Shown here in pieces: positions 39,948 through 51,161 of a stretch of 64,000 nt of DNA. The notes under the pieces were generated by a model. It was not told the origin of the DNA. It searched no databases and saw nothing but the letters and a program-made list of their open reading frames with translations. Positions within the stretch are counted from its first letter, which is position 1; each line of letters starts with the position of its first letter. A program made the position numbers and the translations under genes. The stretch is from Diadophis punctatus similis (lineage: Eukaryota; Chordata; Lepidosauria; Squamata; Dipsadidae): assembly GCA_023053685.1 (NCBI GenBank), contig JALIGW010000013.1:18498501-18562500 (forward strand), given 5' to 3'.

Positions 39948-40714
39948 TATAGGTAATCCTTGATTTATGATTATAATTGAGCCAGGAATTATGGTAATTA
40001 ATTGTGGTGACTGTAGAATGCGTCGGCCTGTGACCTGACCCAACTATAGAACTGCATCCTGACTTTCTTCATAATCCTAGATTCTTCAGCCTAGCGCTGC
40101 AGTTCCCCTCCTGCCCGCTGGTCAGACTTCATCCTACACAATGATGAAATCAATCCGTCAGGCTGCACTTTTGCTCTCAAAGAAGCTGGGTAAAAAACCC
40201 CTCCATTTTTATTCAGCCTCCTTGACAGCAAAAATGCTACTTGCCAGAGAGATTCAACCCTGTTTGGGGCGAGGTTTCTCCATAGGGCAGCGCTTTTGGT
40301 CTCAAAGAGGCAGCAAAACCAATTATTTGCTGGAAACTGGAGTCTGTTAGGTAGCCTTTTTGGACTTAAGGAGGCTGGCTGAAAAAGGTTTATCCAAAAA
40401 TCCAAGCAGAAATCCAATCTTGGATTTCCAGATAGATCTTTTTCAGCAAGCCTCTGGCAGCGTGTTGTGACCTTCCCTGTCGACTTTCTGGGGAAGCCAC
40501 AAGAAAGATTACAAACGGTGATCACATGATCGCAGAGCGCTTGGTGACCTGTCATACGTGCAAACACATCGCCAAGCATCCAGATAATAATCATGTGACT
40601 GCAAGACTGCTGCAGAATCCACAGATTCGAATGGAGGTTGCGAGTCCCTTTGTTCAGCGCCATTGCAATGTCGAACAGTTGCTGAATGAATGATCATTGA
40701 GTGAGGACTATCTA
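39948..40714. mobile_element. Larger TA-flanked element related to the Tigger-like family
   Basis: Begins TATAGGTAATCCTTGATTTA and ends ATTGAGTGAGGACTATCTATA, inverted diverged termini of the 36477 family. At 767 bp it is about twice the usual size, with an interior carrying an inverted pair of AGCAGCCTGAC/CTCAAAGAAGCTG-type segments. Confidence 0.6.
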
Positions 40715-40823
40715 TATTATGATATATAATCAGGATAATAAGTTGCTATCTTGTATGATACAATGCAGACTATACAAAGTTGTATCAATGTTGCATCCTT
40801 GCTGAACATTCTGTAATGCTTAC

Positions 40824-41134
40824 CTTTAAAGTCATCTCTTGGACCTTGCATTTCCTTCTTGTTCATTTTTCTGTCAGTGCAGGCGTTATTGTGGGCACCT
40901 TTGGAATTATTTTCTAAGTAAGCCGAGCTTGTTCCTTTCTTGGAGGGATGAGGATCACAGAGTTTTGCATTAATCTTATAAAGGTCGAGGGCTTTAATGG
41001 CTGCTGCATTGTTATCCATACGCAGAAAAGTTGGACAGGAAGCACAAAATTCATTCGTGCAGGCTTCATTTCCACAACCCTCAGTTAACTGATGGTAATA
41101 GCGTTCTATTAGATGCTTTGCAGCTGCTCGCTTC
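40824..41134 (-). CDS. UBE3A: UBE3A exon with AZUL zinc-binding domain
   Basis: Starts with G completing a split ATG, then [20 protein letters not shown]. It has the zinc-binding Cys set in [15 protein letters not shown] and KLCDP, then an acidic/basic linker to DDFK. The acceptor GGTACAG is before 41134, the donor GTAAGC at 40823. The Met here is the start of the shorter UBE3A isoform. Confidence 0.97.
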
Positions 41135-41671
41135 CTGTACCAAACATTCAAACAGTAAGTACATGGATTAGTATGGCTTGCATATACAACCTCATTCAAT
41201 TGGTCAGCAAAGCACGGATTAGTAAAGCTCTCAAGTAATCTCTCTCTGTTTAAGAGATCTAGAATTATAAGATGCATCTATTAAATAAAATAAAATGTAA
41301 TTTTATGTCTGATTCTGTATAGCTTGGTCTAGTTTTTTAAAAAAATATAAAGTGTTTAATTTAAGAAAGCAGTATTTCTTAGACAAGGCTTAATTAAACA
41401 ATTCATTTCAGTAACAAAAATCTAAGAAAGAAATCCTTAAACTAAGGCCTAAGCACAGTGACAGGAAAATCACGGTCTTCATTGTATGGAATTTTAGTTA
41501 AAACCATGTAAAAATGAAATGAAATATCTTCTTTTTGGAATCAGTTCATAGCAGTTTATTTCTGCAAGCTGCCTTGACTATTGAAAAACAGATAAGCGGG
41601 ACAGAAATTCAATCCATCAATCAGTGCAAGTTAAGTGCAACCTCTAGCCAGAAAACAACACATATCCTTGG

Positions 41672-42054
41672 TACAGGTAGTTGACTTCAGACCACAATTG
41701 AGCCCAAAGTTTATGTTGCTAAGTGAGACAGTTGCTAAGTGACTTTTGTCTGCATTTATAACCTTTCTTGCTACAATTAAGTGAATCACTGCAGTTGTTA
41801 AGTTAGTAACATGGTTGTTAAATGAATCTGGTTTCCCCATTGACTTTGCTTCACAAAGGTCACAAAAGGGGATCAGGTGACCCCGCAACCATCATAAATA
41901 TGAGTCAGTTGCCAAGTGTCTGAATTTTGATCACCTGACCATGGGGTTGCTTTAATGGTCGTAAGTATGAAAAATGGTCATAAGGCACTTTATAGTGACG
42001 ACGTAACTTCGGACAGTCACTAAATGAACTGTTGCAAGTCAAGGACTACCTGTA
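41672..42054. mobile_element. TA-flanked miniature element (Tigger/pogo-like)
   Basis: Starts TACAGGTAGTTGACTTCAGA and ends CAAGGACTACCTGTA. The interior GGTTTCCCCATTGACTTTGC and GGGGATCAGGTGACC match the copy at 36477-36822. Confidence 0.78.
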
Positions 42055-42615
42055 TAAGTAACAGAAACTAAGGTATATTAAAAAAAGTCACAGGCATAGT
42101 CAATTCCTTTTCTGGAGTTATGATCAAGCTCAGGATAAAAATGACATATTTTGTTCCATGTTGTTTCTCCAATGTTTCATTTCCCCATAATTGGTTTACA
42201 AAAATATTCTAAGTCAGACCTAGGCATTTTACCAGCTCCAGGTCACATCCAGTCCTTTGGTTGTCCCTGTCTGGCTGACATTACATCAATTGGAAATTAA
42301 AAATAGAATATAAATAATGTACACAATACAACTGTGTTGCTTTTACTTTGAAGGAAATTACTATTTTCCCCTCCAATTTATGTATGTGTGCGTACCTACA
42401 TGTGTGCCTATACACCTTCACACCCCTATTGGTTCAACCATCCACAACAGTTCCAGTTTCTCATGCGACCCCTTCCAATTGATCTTAGTTATGTGTCCAC
42501 TGTTGTTCTAATCTAAGCCATGGAAATTTTGAAGAATGCATTTACCAATAAAACAGCAGGCACAAGTTCGATTTCTGCTGTCTGTGGATGGAGCCTCTTG
42601 AAAAAAGGAGGTAAA

Positions 42616-42750
42616 GGGGCGTTGGTCTTACCCGATATGCTTCATCTCGTAGTCGTGGAGACAGCATCCATGCAAGGGATCCATCTATTATCCAATCAGG
42701 GCTGAGTCTGCAAGTAAATGACACGCCTCCTCACTCTGTGACTTCCGCTT
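42616..42750. repeat. DIRS terminal repeat (3' end of element)
   Basis: Starts GGGGCGTTGGTCTTACCCG and contains GACAGCATCCATGCAAGGGA, CTATTATCCAATCAGG and GACACGCCTCCTCACTCTGT, the inverse of 48266-48365. Confidence 0.9.
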
Positions 42751-42841
42751 TTTTGATGAAGGCGTTAATGCAGACAGACGTGGTGCTCCCATTGCTGAGA
42801 AAACCCTCGAAGGGCAAGGCCGGCCGCTATCCGGGTGGGGA

Positions 42842-42932
42842 TGGATGCTGTCTCCACGGCTACGAGATGGAGCGTATCAGGTAAGACCAACGCCCCATCT
42901 CCATGCTTGTGGAGACAGCATCCATGCAAGGG
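42842..42932. repeat. DIRS internal complementary region
   Basis: Bases 42842-42896 are the reverse complement of 42616-42671 (about 4 mismatches in 56). Bases 42897-42932 are the reverse complement of the other end, 48342-48377. Such a joined copy of both ends is the template used to restore termini in DIRS replication. Confidence 0.88.
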
Positions 42933-43012
42933 ACATACCAAAGCTGGCTATCCTAGTGGGAGGGAGCGGCCCCGTCTTGCAATTCCTGATCCTAGCGAAC
43001 ACGCTGAAGAAC

Positions 43013-44278
43013 TCATCGACCAAACGCTGCCTCCGCCGAAGCATACGAGTCCAGCTTATAATGTCGTATGAATGGAGAAGGCGAAGACCAGGTAGCTGCC
43101 TGACAGACCGCCTCCAGAGAAGCTTCAGTCACCCAAGCTGCCGAAGTAGCCGCACTCCTGGTAGAATGGGCAGTGATGTGTCGAGGCAGAAGCAAGGCCT
43201 GAGCCTCGTAGGCCCTGGCGATACAGGCCCTAATCCAATGGCCCACGGTGGAGGAGGAAATCTTGGAACCCATCGAATAAGGTTGAAAGGAGACAAAAAG
43301 GGATTCAGATCTACGAAATGAAGAAGTACGAGCAATGTAAACCTTGAGTGCTCTATGAACGTCCAGCATATGCCACCTCCGTTCGAGCCGATGAACCGGG
43401 CGAGGACAAATGTTCGGAAGAACCAGCTCCTTGGCCCTGTGGAACCAGGAGTTAATCTTGGGAATGAAGGTAGGATCCAGGCGCAAGACCACTCTGTCCG
43501 GGTGGAACACCCAGAGATCCGAACGAATGGACAGCGCAGCCAACTCCGAGATTCTGCGAGCTGACGTAACTGCCACCAGGAAAGCCACTTTGTAGGATAG
43601 GTGTCATAAGGTGGACTCCCGAATAAGTTCAAAAGGACTCTGAATAAGGGAATCGAGAATCCTAAACAAGTCCCACATGGGATAGCGATGAACCACAGGA
43701 GGTTGCAGGTTGGTCACTCCTTGGACAAACTGATGAATTACTGGGTGTTGTAACAATGAATCTTTGGTGCCGCAAGTTAGGATAGATGATAGAGCCGCCA
43801 CCTGCCAGCAAAGAGTGTTGGGAGCGAGACTTCTGTTCATGCCAGCCTGAAGGAACTCTAAGACGTGGTTGACAGAGGCTTCCAAAGGACGACAGCCTTG
43901 CATAACACACCAAGAACAAAAGACCCTCCAAGTGGCATTGTAAATCCGGTTGGTGGAATCTCTGTGAGAGTCCTGGAGAGTCCTGATGACATCACCTGGA
44001 AGATTGTCTTCCCTCAGCAAGTGCCGCTCAACCTTCAAACTGTTAGATGAAACCAATAGGGGTCCGGGTGAACTAGTACCCCCTGACTGAGATGGACCCT
44101 GCTCTACGGAATGGCCCATGGCCTGGCCACCGACAGATTGATGAGGTCCACGTATCAGGGGCGTCTGGGCCAATGAGGTGCCACCAGGAGAAGCTCCGCC
44201 CTCTCCTCCAGAAGCTTCCGAAGAACCCTGGAAATGAGGGGAAGAGGGGGAAAGGCATACAGCAGACCGGGAGGCCAA
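43013..44278 (-). pseudogene. DIRS tyrosine recombinase (broken by a frame change near 43600)
   Basis: The upstream half (44278-43604) has a Ser/Gly-rich lead and a phage-integrase-like core-binding stretch (HRDSTNRIYNATWRVFCSWC). The downstream half (43588-43013) shows the catalytic set: Arg in TSARRISELAAL (residues 11/12 of that block), HxxR in HITAHSTRSA (His141, Arg144) and Tyr177 in FIRHYKLDS. All catalytic residues are visible, but the two halves are in different frames. Confidence 0.85.
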
Positions 44279-46131
44279 GGGTTGCGCAAGGCATCCACCA
44301 CCTCCGTGCCGGGTATCGGGAAGCGGGAAAAGAAGCGGGGTAGTTGCGTGTTGTCCCGGGTGGCAAAGAGGTCCACCGAGGGAAGGCCGAATCTGTCTGA
44401 AATCTCCTCAAATAGTGACAGTTGCAGGCGCCACTCCACGTGGTCCACCGTGGACTGGCTGAGCCAGTCTGCCTGTACGTTCGCCGCTCCGCACGAATGG
44501 ACACAAGATTGTTCTCCTCCCACAGGCCAAGCTGGAACGCCTCCAACATGAGAGCCTTGGAATGAGTGCCCCCCAGTCTGTTGACATGAGCCTTCTCTGC
44601 AACATTGTCCGTCAGAACTAGAACATGGCGACCGGACACCACCTCCCGAAACTCCTTGAGGGCCAAATGAATCACCTGAAGTTCTAGCCAGTTGATGTTG
44701 TGGAACAGATCGTTCTGGGACCACTGACCTTGAGCCATGTGCAACAGGAAATGAGCTCCCCAACCTGACAGGTTGGCATCTGTTGTTATGACAGACCATG
44801 CGGCTCCCGGAACAAACTGCCCTTGGAGTTGGCTGCCGAAATCCACCACTGCAGCGATTGAAGCACCTTGACTGGGACCAGGGGAGATGTACTGGTACCC
44901 GCTCGTTGAAATGGAAGCAGGAACCACTGCAGACATGTTGAGTGGAGTCGAGCCCATGGCGCGATGGAAATGCAGGAAATCATCTTTCCCAGAAGTTGGG
45001 AAAGAAAGTGCAGCATCGCAAAGCGATACCGACATGTCCCTGAGACTGGATTGGTGCTCCTGGGATAGGAATACCCTGGACTTGACCGTGTCGATGATTG
45101 CCCCCAGGTGTTGGATACCAGTGGTGGGAATCAGATGACTCTTGGCTCTGTTGATGGAGAAACCGTGTTCCTGGAGGATGCGAATGGTTGTCTCAAAGTC
45201 TCTGGCCGTCATCGAGGTAAAACTGAACGCGAATGGGAAGTGAGCGCAGATGACCTGCCAGTGCTGCCACCAGCTTTGTAAACACCCGTGGAGCAGAGGA
45301 GAGTCCGAATGGCAGAGCTTGATACTGGTAGTGCTGCCCTGCGTAATAAAAATGAAGGTACTGTCTATGGGCGGGGAGAATAGGCATGTGGAGGTAAGCT
45401 TCCGTCAGATCCACTGACGTGAGGAAATCGCCCTTCCGGACAGTGTCAAGAATGGACTGCAGAGAATGCATTCTAAACCGTCGGTAAACAATGTCACAGT
45501 TCAGGGTCTTAAGATCCAGAATTGCCCTCCAGCCTCCTGAGGATTTTTGGATGAGAAAAAGAAGCAAATAGAATCCTTGGCCCCATTGCTCCTCCAGTAC
45601 CGGTTGGATTGCGCAAATTTTGAGCAGATGTTTTATAGCAGAATTCATGAGGAGCCTCTTAGACTTATTCCTAGATATGGGGCATGGAATGAAAATCTTT
45701 GGAGGGGAGGAGAGAAACTCTAGGGAGAGGCCTGCTCGCACTGTCTCCCTGACCCAGGCGTCCGTAGTAGTCTCCTCCCATTGGTCGGCGAAAAAGAATA
45801 GCCTACCACCAATGGGACGAGCAGACGCCCCTGCTGAATTACCATCTGAAAGGGTGACCCTTCCCCCCCGAAAGGACCTTCTGGGAGGATACCTGGAGGC
45901 CTGCTTGCCCTGAGTCTGGCCCTGCCTGTGAGGAAAGGCTCGTTGGTAGCGCTGGGATTGGAAACCACCCTCCTGCCCCCGAAAGGACGAGGGCCGATAG
46001 TAAGGAACAGGCCGAGGTTCAGATCTGCGAGAAATGGAAGGCAGGATCTTGCGCTTGTCTCGGGATTCTATGAGAAGAGGCTCCAAAGCCTCTCCGAACA
46101 AGGAAGAACCCGAAAAGGGAGCCGAAATCAA
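44073..46131 (-). pseudogene. DIRS reverse transcriptase-RNase H, frameshifted
   Basis: The 46131-45193 block holds the gag/RT linker and RT motifs (SGGWRAILDLKTLN, FLTSVDLTEAYLHMPI, LPFGLSSAPRVF). It ends at the catalytic YLDD, immediately after which the frame changes. The 45212-44073 block continues with the thumb (HGFSINRAKSHLIPTTGIQH) and RNase H (TDANLSGWGAHF, LELQVIHLALKEF, LVLTDN). A second frame change follows near 44550, and the rest (LFEEISDRFGLPSVDLFATR) is read in another frame. Confidence 0.88.
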
Positions 46132-46141
46132 ATGCCATTTG

Positions 46142-47543
46142 TTACGGGCATTGGCCTGCCCGCCTCAGCCAAAGCCGACGTCTAGAAGCCACTGAGCTAC
46201 CAATAGCCTTGGCCAAAAAATGGGCCACATGGAGCATGGCATCAGCTGAGAATTCCAAGGCAGCCATAACCTTGTTGAGATCGTGATGTGACCTAGTGTC
46301 ATCTGCTGGGAGTCTATCCTGTAGCTGCCGGAGCCAAAGCAATGAAGCTCTGTTAAAAAAGGAGGCAGACGTGGAAGCCTTCACCACCCAAGCACTGGCC
46401 AAGTGGCCCTTGACCAGCAATTGTTCGGCTCTCATGTCCTCAGGCCTCAAGGCCTCCTCTGGGACCCCAGTGGTAACCGAAGGGGAAGCCAGAGCTGCCA
46501 CTGGACCATCAACAGAGGGAATCTGGAGATGTTAGAAAGGCGAGACTCCATGTTGTAAAAGCATTTCTCAATGCTATTGAGATTGGGGCCTGAACCTGGC
46601 GAGGACCACTGCCGTTGAACCAGATCAAGAAACATTTTGGGAGCCGGAATCTCCTCTGTTTCAACTGCAGGTTCCACAGAGGGTGTCAGCCAGATTAAAT
46701 GACCTCAATACTGAAGCAGAGGAGCCAGGTTCAGATCCCAACCGGGTGGTGGCTTTGGCCTTGTAAAGCAAGGATCGAAAAAGTTGAGGACGAAACAATC
46801 CCCCAATTGAAGGGTGATCGGGCGGAAGGCCCTCATTCTCAGACAAATCAAACTCCCTAATTTTGCCCTCTTCACCTAAAGAGACAGCCCGCTCAGAGGA
46901 GTGAGACAAAACCTCCTCTCTAAATTGGTCCTCCCCCCCATACTAGGAAGGACCTGGCCATGCTCCTGTGGCCTGGGGGAACCCGGTCTTCTGAAAGAAC
47001 CCTGGTGTAAGGCCTCAGCTATACCCTGCTTAATAGCCTCAGCCATCCATTCTCTCATACTGGCCTGGACAGAAGTCTCAAATTGTTCCCCAGAACGAAT
47101 GCCTGCAGCGGTTGGAGTGAAGGTGGCCTTTACTCTAGAACTCCTACTGCAATGCACCTGTTGTAATGAGGACCTTGGATGAGGGTACAAGGTCCAATCC
47201 CCCCCACTGTTGTCAGGCAAATCCAAAGTAGGTTGCCTCAAGATGGTAATGCTACATCTTGAGAGACCACAGGGGTCTGTTCCCTCTGGATAGGAGGGGG
47301 AGAGGGAGAGAGAGATCTAGAGGATCTCAGCTCCTGATGCCCACTAAGCTTGTGAGAAGAAGCCATTTGGGCATTGGCTATGACCTTCTCAATAGCTTTG
47401 TGCCTATTCTGGGCATGCTTGTCTGCCCTCTTGGAAGATCTGTGGGAGCGGCATGACCGAGATTCCCCAGATGTTGCCCTCTTCTTGGAGGCCCTAGTGG
47501 TGGCTCCAGAATGACTGTGGCCGCTTGAAGAGGAAGGAGACAA
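46142..47543 (-). pseudogene. DIRS gag, frameshifted
   Basis: Probable start ATG at 47543-47541, with a Ser/His/Arg-rich opening (SSSSGHSHSGATTRASKK). Later blocks include VKATFTPTAAGIRSGEQFET and PAPKMFLDLVQRQW, each in a different frame from the one before. Homologous blocks are in the remnant at 15084-17174. Confidence 0.78.
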
Positions 47544-48265
47544 ATCCTCTCAGAATGGCTGCCCTGGAAGAAGTGGCGTCCGCCATCTTGATTTATTCCA
47601 TTTATGGCACAGGCAAACAAGGCCTGGAAGGAAGCACAAATAAAAAGGAGGGCGGAAGGAGGGGGGAGGGAGAGGCTATGAGCCAGCTGCAGACGCAGGC
47701 AGAGGCTAAACGAGCTGCGAGGAGTATTCAACAAGCAGGCTAATCCCGTTCCTGCAAGCACTTAGGTAAACTCCACTCACAAGGCAAAAAAGCAAAATGG
47801 TGGCCAAAAACAAAATGGCGACCGCAATAAAAAAGTATGCCCCTCTCACTTTCAATGCCTGTAGCTGCGGAGCCGAGCTCGTGCGCTACCCGAAAAACAG
47901 CTGATCAGAATGGACTCAGCGCTCCAAGCTTAATCCAGCTTCAGAACACCTGCAGAAAGTTTCCAGGGAGCCTCAGACGCTGCAGAGCTGAAACTCGTGG
48001 GCGGAAGGCTGAATCAGTGTTAAAGGATCAGCGTGGCGGAGGAGCCCCTCATGCACGCTATCCTGCTAGGACTACCAGGTGGTAGCCCAGCCACCGCTAG
48101 AGTGGTCTTCGGCGGTGTCAGGCAAGCCCTTCTCACCGGCACTAAAGCAGCAAACACTCTGAGCAAAAGGAAATTTTCCCTTAAAGTTACAGGTACAAAA
48201 AACCAGCAACAAGTATGGAAACTCTTGAAATCCACGTCTATGTCCAAGGACCAACTGAGTCTTAA

Positions 48266-48377
48266 AAGTGAAAGTCACAGAGTGAGGAGGCGTGTCATTT
48301 ACTTGCAGACTCAGTCCTGATTGGATAATAGATGGAGTTAACCCTTGCATGGATGCTGTCTCCACAAGCATGGAGAT
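48266..48377. repeat. DIRS terminal repeat (5' end of element)
   Basis: Inverse of 42655-42750 over about 95 bp. The outer limit GGAGAT at 48372-48377 is set by the matching half of the internal complementary region. Confidence 0.88.
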
Positions 48378-50150
48378 TGACAGAGAGTGTTTTAAGTACA
48401 GGTTCTGTTACTAAGAACCATCATTCTGGACTGCTGTTTTGTGGAGACCCTGACATAAATTGGAGATCACAGATGATCATTTAGATTCATTGTTAACTAT
48501 TACCTACCAAGGCAATAGTTCTTCCACCTTAATATTTGTAATTATTATTCTTGGGCACTCATTAAAGTAATGTAGAGTCCAATCTGGGGTCAGGTAAAAA
48601 GAATCTGAAGTAATCTAAAATTGCATGAAAGATAACTCTTGGAAATCATTTACAGTATATGTGCATTATAGATAAGCTTGCTATGATGCTGAGCTGTCAT
48701 GTTGTTAAATACAAGTGCACACCACACATTTACATTATAAAGAAGCCTCAAGCCAGTATGCATAATTTTACTACTGTAATGGGCTATGCTGAAGTGACTC
48801 AATTATTGCTGCTTCATTACTGTAATGGAATGTAGTAAAGAGGTGGATTCCCAGAAGGGAGGGAGTGCATTCCAGACTCCAGAGGAGTAAGAGGCAACTC
48901 AGTACAAATATTGTATATGAGAGAAAGAGGGTAGACAGTCCCTCCCTAATAGTTCATGGGGTATATTGTAGATGTGGACAGTAGAGTCTTGAGTCTGGCA
49001 AGATTCTGTCTATTGGTATAAAAACAATAAAGAACTCAGCTTGGAAAAAATCATGTCATTCTTGGTTTTGGGCCTGACAAATTAGTGGACTCAAACTTGT
49101 GACTATTTGTGCAGGTCTGCATGCCCAAAAAAATAAAAACAAAACTCAACCTACCCACCCCACTTAGCATTTGCTGTCACTGCTTGCTATGGGGATATTA
49201 ATTTTGCATAAACAAACATTGTCATGGCCAAAATGTCTGTAGGTTGGGTGAGAGTTAGCAGTCAGCAACTAAAGTAAATTCCATTTACTCTAGTGGCCTA
49301 GGATGAACAATAAAGAAGTGTGTTTTACATCCCCATTATTCTCCATGTCAGAACACTGGAAAGGTTTTTAACATTTGTTCTAGCAGTCTTTGTTCTAACA
49401 AAAAATTTAAAAGGTTGCAGTAGAAAGTTCCAAGTATCTCTTCTGTTCTAAGTTCAGAATAAAACTTAAAAAAAGAAACCCTGTTCAAATCTTGTCTGAG
49501 ATACAAGAAATTAGATCCACAATTACACAAGAAAAAAAATCTGCAAACTGCTGCAGGCAGAAAAGGGATCCCTTCTTTCCACAGCAACCCTTTGAGGGTT
49601 TCAAAAATCTGCTGGAACAACATGGAGGTAACTGGGAGCTGCAAGCAGAGACGGAACGAACTAAAAGTGCTGTCTTTTTAGCAACTAATTATCTGAATGA
49701 CAGATTCTACTGAACTAAATTCATTTCCATAAGCAGAAGGAACCTCCCATTTGTGCAATACCTGGACTTAATCCATTATAAAGAGGTGCACAGTATGTAT
49801 GATAAATAAACAAACATATTGGTACATGGTTGTACTTTAAAATCTACTGATTCAACTATGCATGACTCTATAAAAGCAGTACATTAATTTTAATTTTATA
49901 ATAATTTGCATATTTGGCAACAAGAGAATTTTTTAAAAAATCAGCAGATTGAACAGTAGGAATGAGCGATGACTTAAGAAGATGATCTTTGATAAAGCTG
50001 GCAATAATAATTTCACATGAATTTATATGGATTTATATGCTCAGAATGGATTTGTGAGCACACAAAATAGTAATGATTGTACACAGATAAGAACATGTGA
50101 CCCAAAATATGTCCAAAATGAGCTAATTTATCTCTTTGCCTAAAAATTCA
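48378..50150. other. UBE3A intron stretch, possible solo LTR inside
   Basis: No gene. At about 48820-49085 a TATAAAAACAATAAAG block inside a 260-bp non-repetitive segment has the look of a solo LTR, but no TG...CA ends with matching flanks were found. Confidence 0.35.
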
Positions 50151-50153
50151 GAT

Positions 50154-50204
<51 letters not shown>

Positions 50205-50206
50205 TT
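50154..50206. repeat. (TTTA)n tract
   Basis: Thirteen or so TTTA units, probably the tail of the minus-oriented repeat that follows. Confidence 0.95.
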
Positions 50207-50655
50207 CGTAGCCTACTTTTATTATTTTTACTAACAACTCAAGGTGGTAAACATATATCCAACCACCTTCCTCCTCCTATTTTCCTCACAATTCTGTGAG
50301 GTAAGTTGGGCTGAGAAGCCTTGGTGGTGTAGTGGCTAGAACGCAGCATAGCAGGCAAACTCTGCCCCAGTCTGAAGTTTGTTCCTGACAGGTTCAAGAT
50401 TGACTCAGCCTTCCATCCTTCCAAGATTGGTAAAATGAGGACCCAGATTGTTGGGGACAATATGCTGACTCTGTAAACCACTTAGAGTGCCGTAAAACAT
50501 TATGGAGTGGTATATAAGTGCTATTGCTATATACTGAGAGAGTGAGTGACTGGCCCAAAGTCACCAAACAGGCTTACAGGGCTGAGACAGGACTCGAACT
50601 AATGGTCTTCCAATTTCTATCCTAGTGCCTTAGCCACTAGACCAATCTGACTGTC
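50160..50655 (-). repeat. Minus-oriented SINE (family B-like) with a nested SINE
   Basis: From a (TTTA)n tail through AACTCAAGGTGGTAAACATA and CTGTGAGGTAAGTTGGGCTG, then after an interruption GTGACTGGCCCAAAGTCACC to a tRNA-like head complement (CCTAGTGCCTTAGCCACTAG). The interruption is the plus-strand SINE at 50317-50532. Confidence 0.65.
50317..50532 (+). repeat. tRNA-derived SINE (family A), nested
   Basis: Diverged copy: AGCCTTGGTGGTGTAGTGGC head, GACCCAGATTGTTGGGGACA body and GTGCTATTGCTAT tail. Confidence 0.8.
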
Positions 50656-50692
50656 AGTTAACAAATCTAATCACAGTTAACTAACCTTATAC

Positions 50693-51153
50693 CAGTGATG
50701 GTGAACCTTCGGGTGCCAAAAGGGTGTGTGCGCGCATGATAGCACGCGTGCGCCTATACCCATAATGCAATGCCCTAGCCCCGCACTGCCCCCCGCGCAT
50801 GCACACAGGCCTCACTGAAGCCTCCGGACTTTTGGTTGGCCCGTTGGCCTGTTTTTCACCATCCCCAGGGTTCAGGAAAGCCTCCTGAAGCTTGGGGATG
50901 GCGAAAAACGGGCCAACTGGAAGTTCAGAAACGAACTTCCAGTTGGCCCGTTGGGCCATTTTTCACCATCCCCAGGCTTCAGGAGGCTTTCCTGAAGCCC
51001 GGGGAGAGTGAAAATGGCCGAAAAGAAGGCCAATAATCAGCTGGCCAGTGCACACATGGGCGCTGATGCTGACAAAGGGCAACGCCTTGCGTGCCCTCAG
51101 ATATGGTTGCGTGTGCCACCTGTGGCACGCGTGCCAGAGGTTCACCATTACTG
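50693..51153. mobile_element. hAT miniature element with 8-bp TSD (one mismatch)
   Basis: Ends CAGTGATGGTGAACCT and AGGTTCACCATTACTG. Flanks are CCTTATAC (50685-50692) and CTTTATAC (51154-51161). Family of 7810-8283, same orientation. Confidence 0.9.
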
Positions 51154-51161
51154 CTTTATAC

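Larger units (their letters stand above)
42616..48377 (-). mobile_element. Full-length DIRS-order tyrosine-recombinase retrotransposon
   Basis: DIRS elements replicate through reverse transcription and integrate with a tyrosine recombinase rather than a DDE integrase, leaving no target duplication. Reading from 48377 down, this copy has a terminal repeat, gag (47543-46142), reverse transcriptase-RNase H (46131-44073), tyrosine recombinase (44278-43013), an internal complementary region (42932-42842) and an inverted terminal repeat. The ends are inverted copies sharing GTGGAGACAGCATCCATGCA. The complementary region joins copies of both ends at 42896/42897, which fixes the outer limits. Frameshifts in all three coding parts make this copy defective. 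It lies in the 18.6-kb UBE3A intron in the same orientation as the gene. Its 5'-half relative is at 14565-18065. Confidence 0.9.

Noticed and set aside
48820..49085. Solo LTR
   Set aside because: TATA-like and AATAAA-like motifs are present, but no TG...CA limits with equal flanking bases were found. Mentioned only as a possibility.
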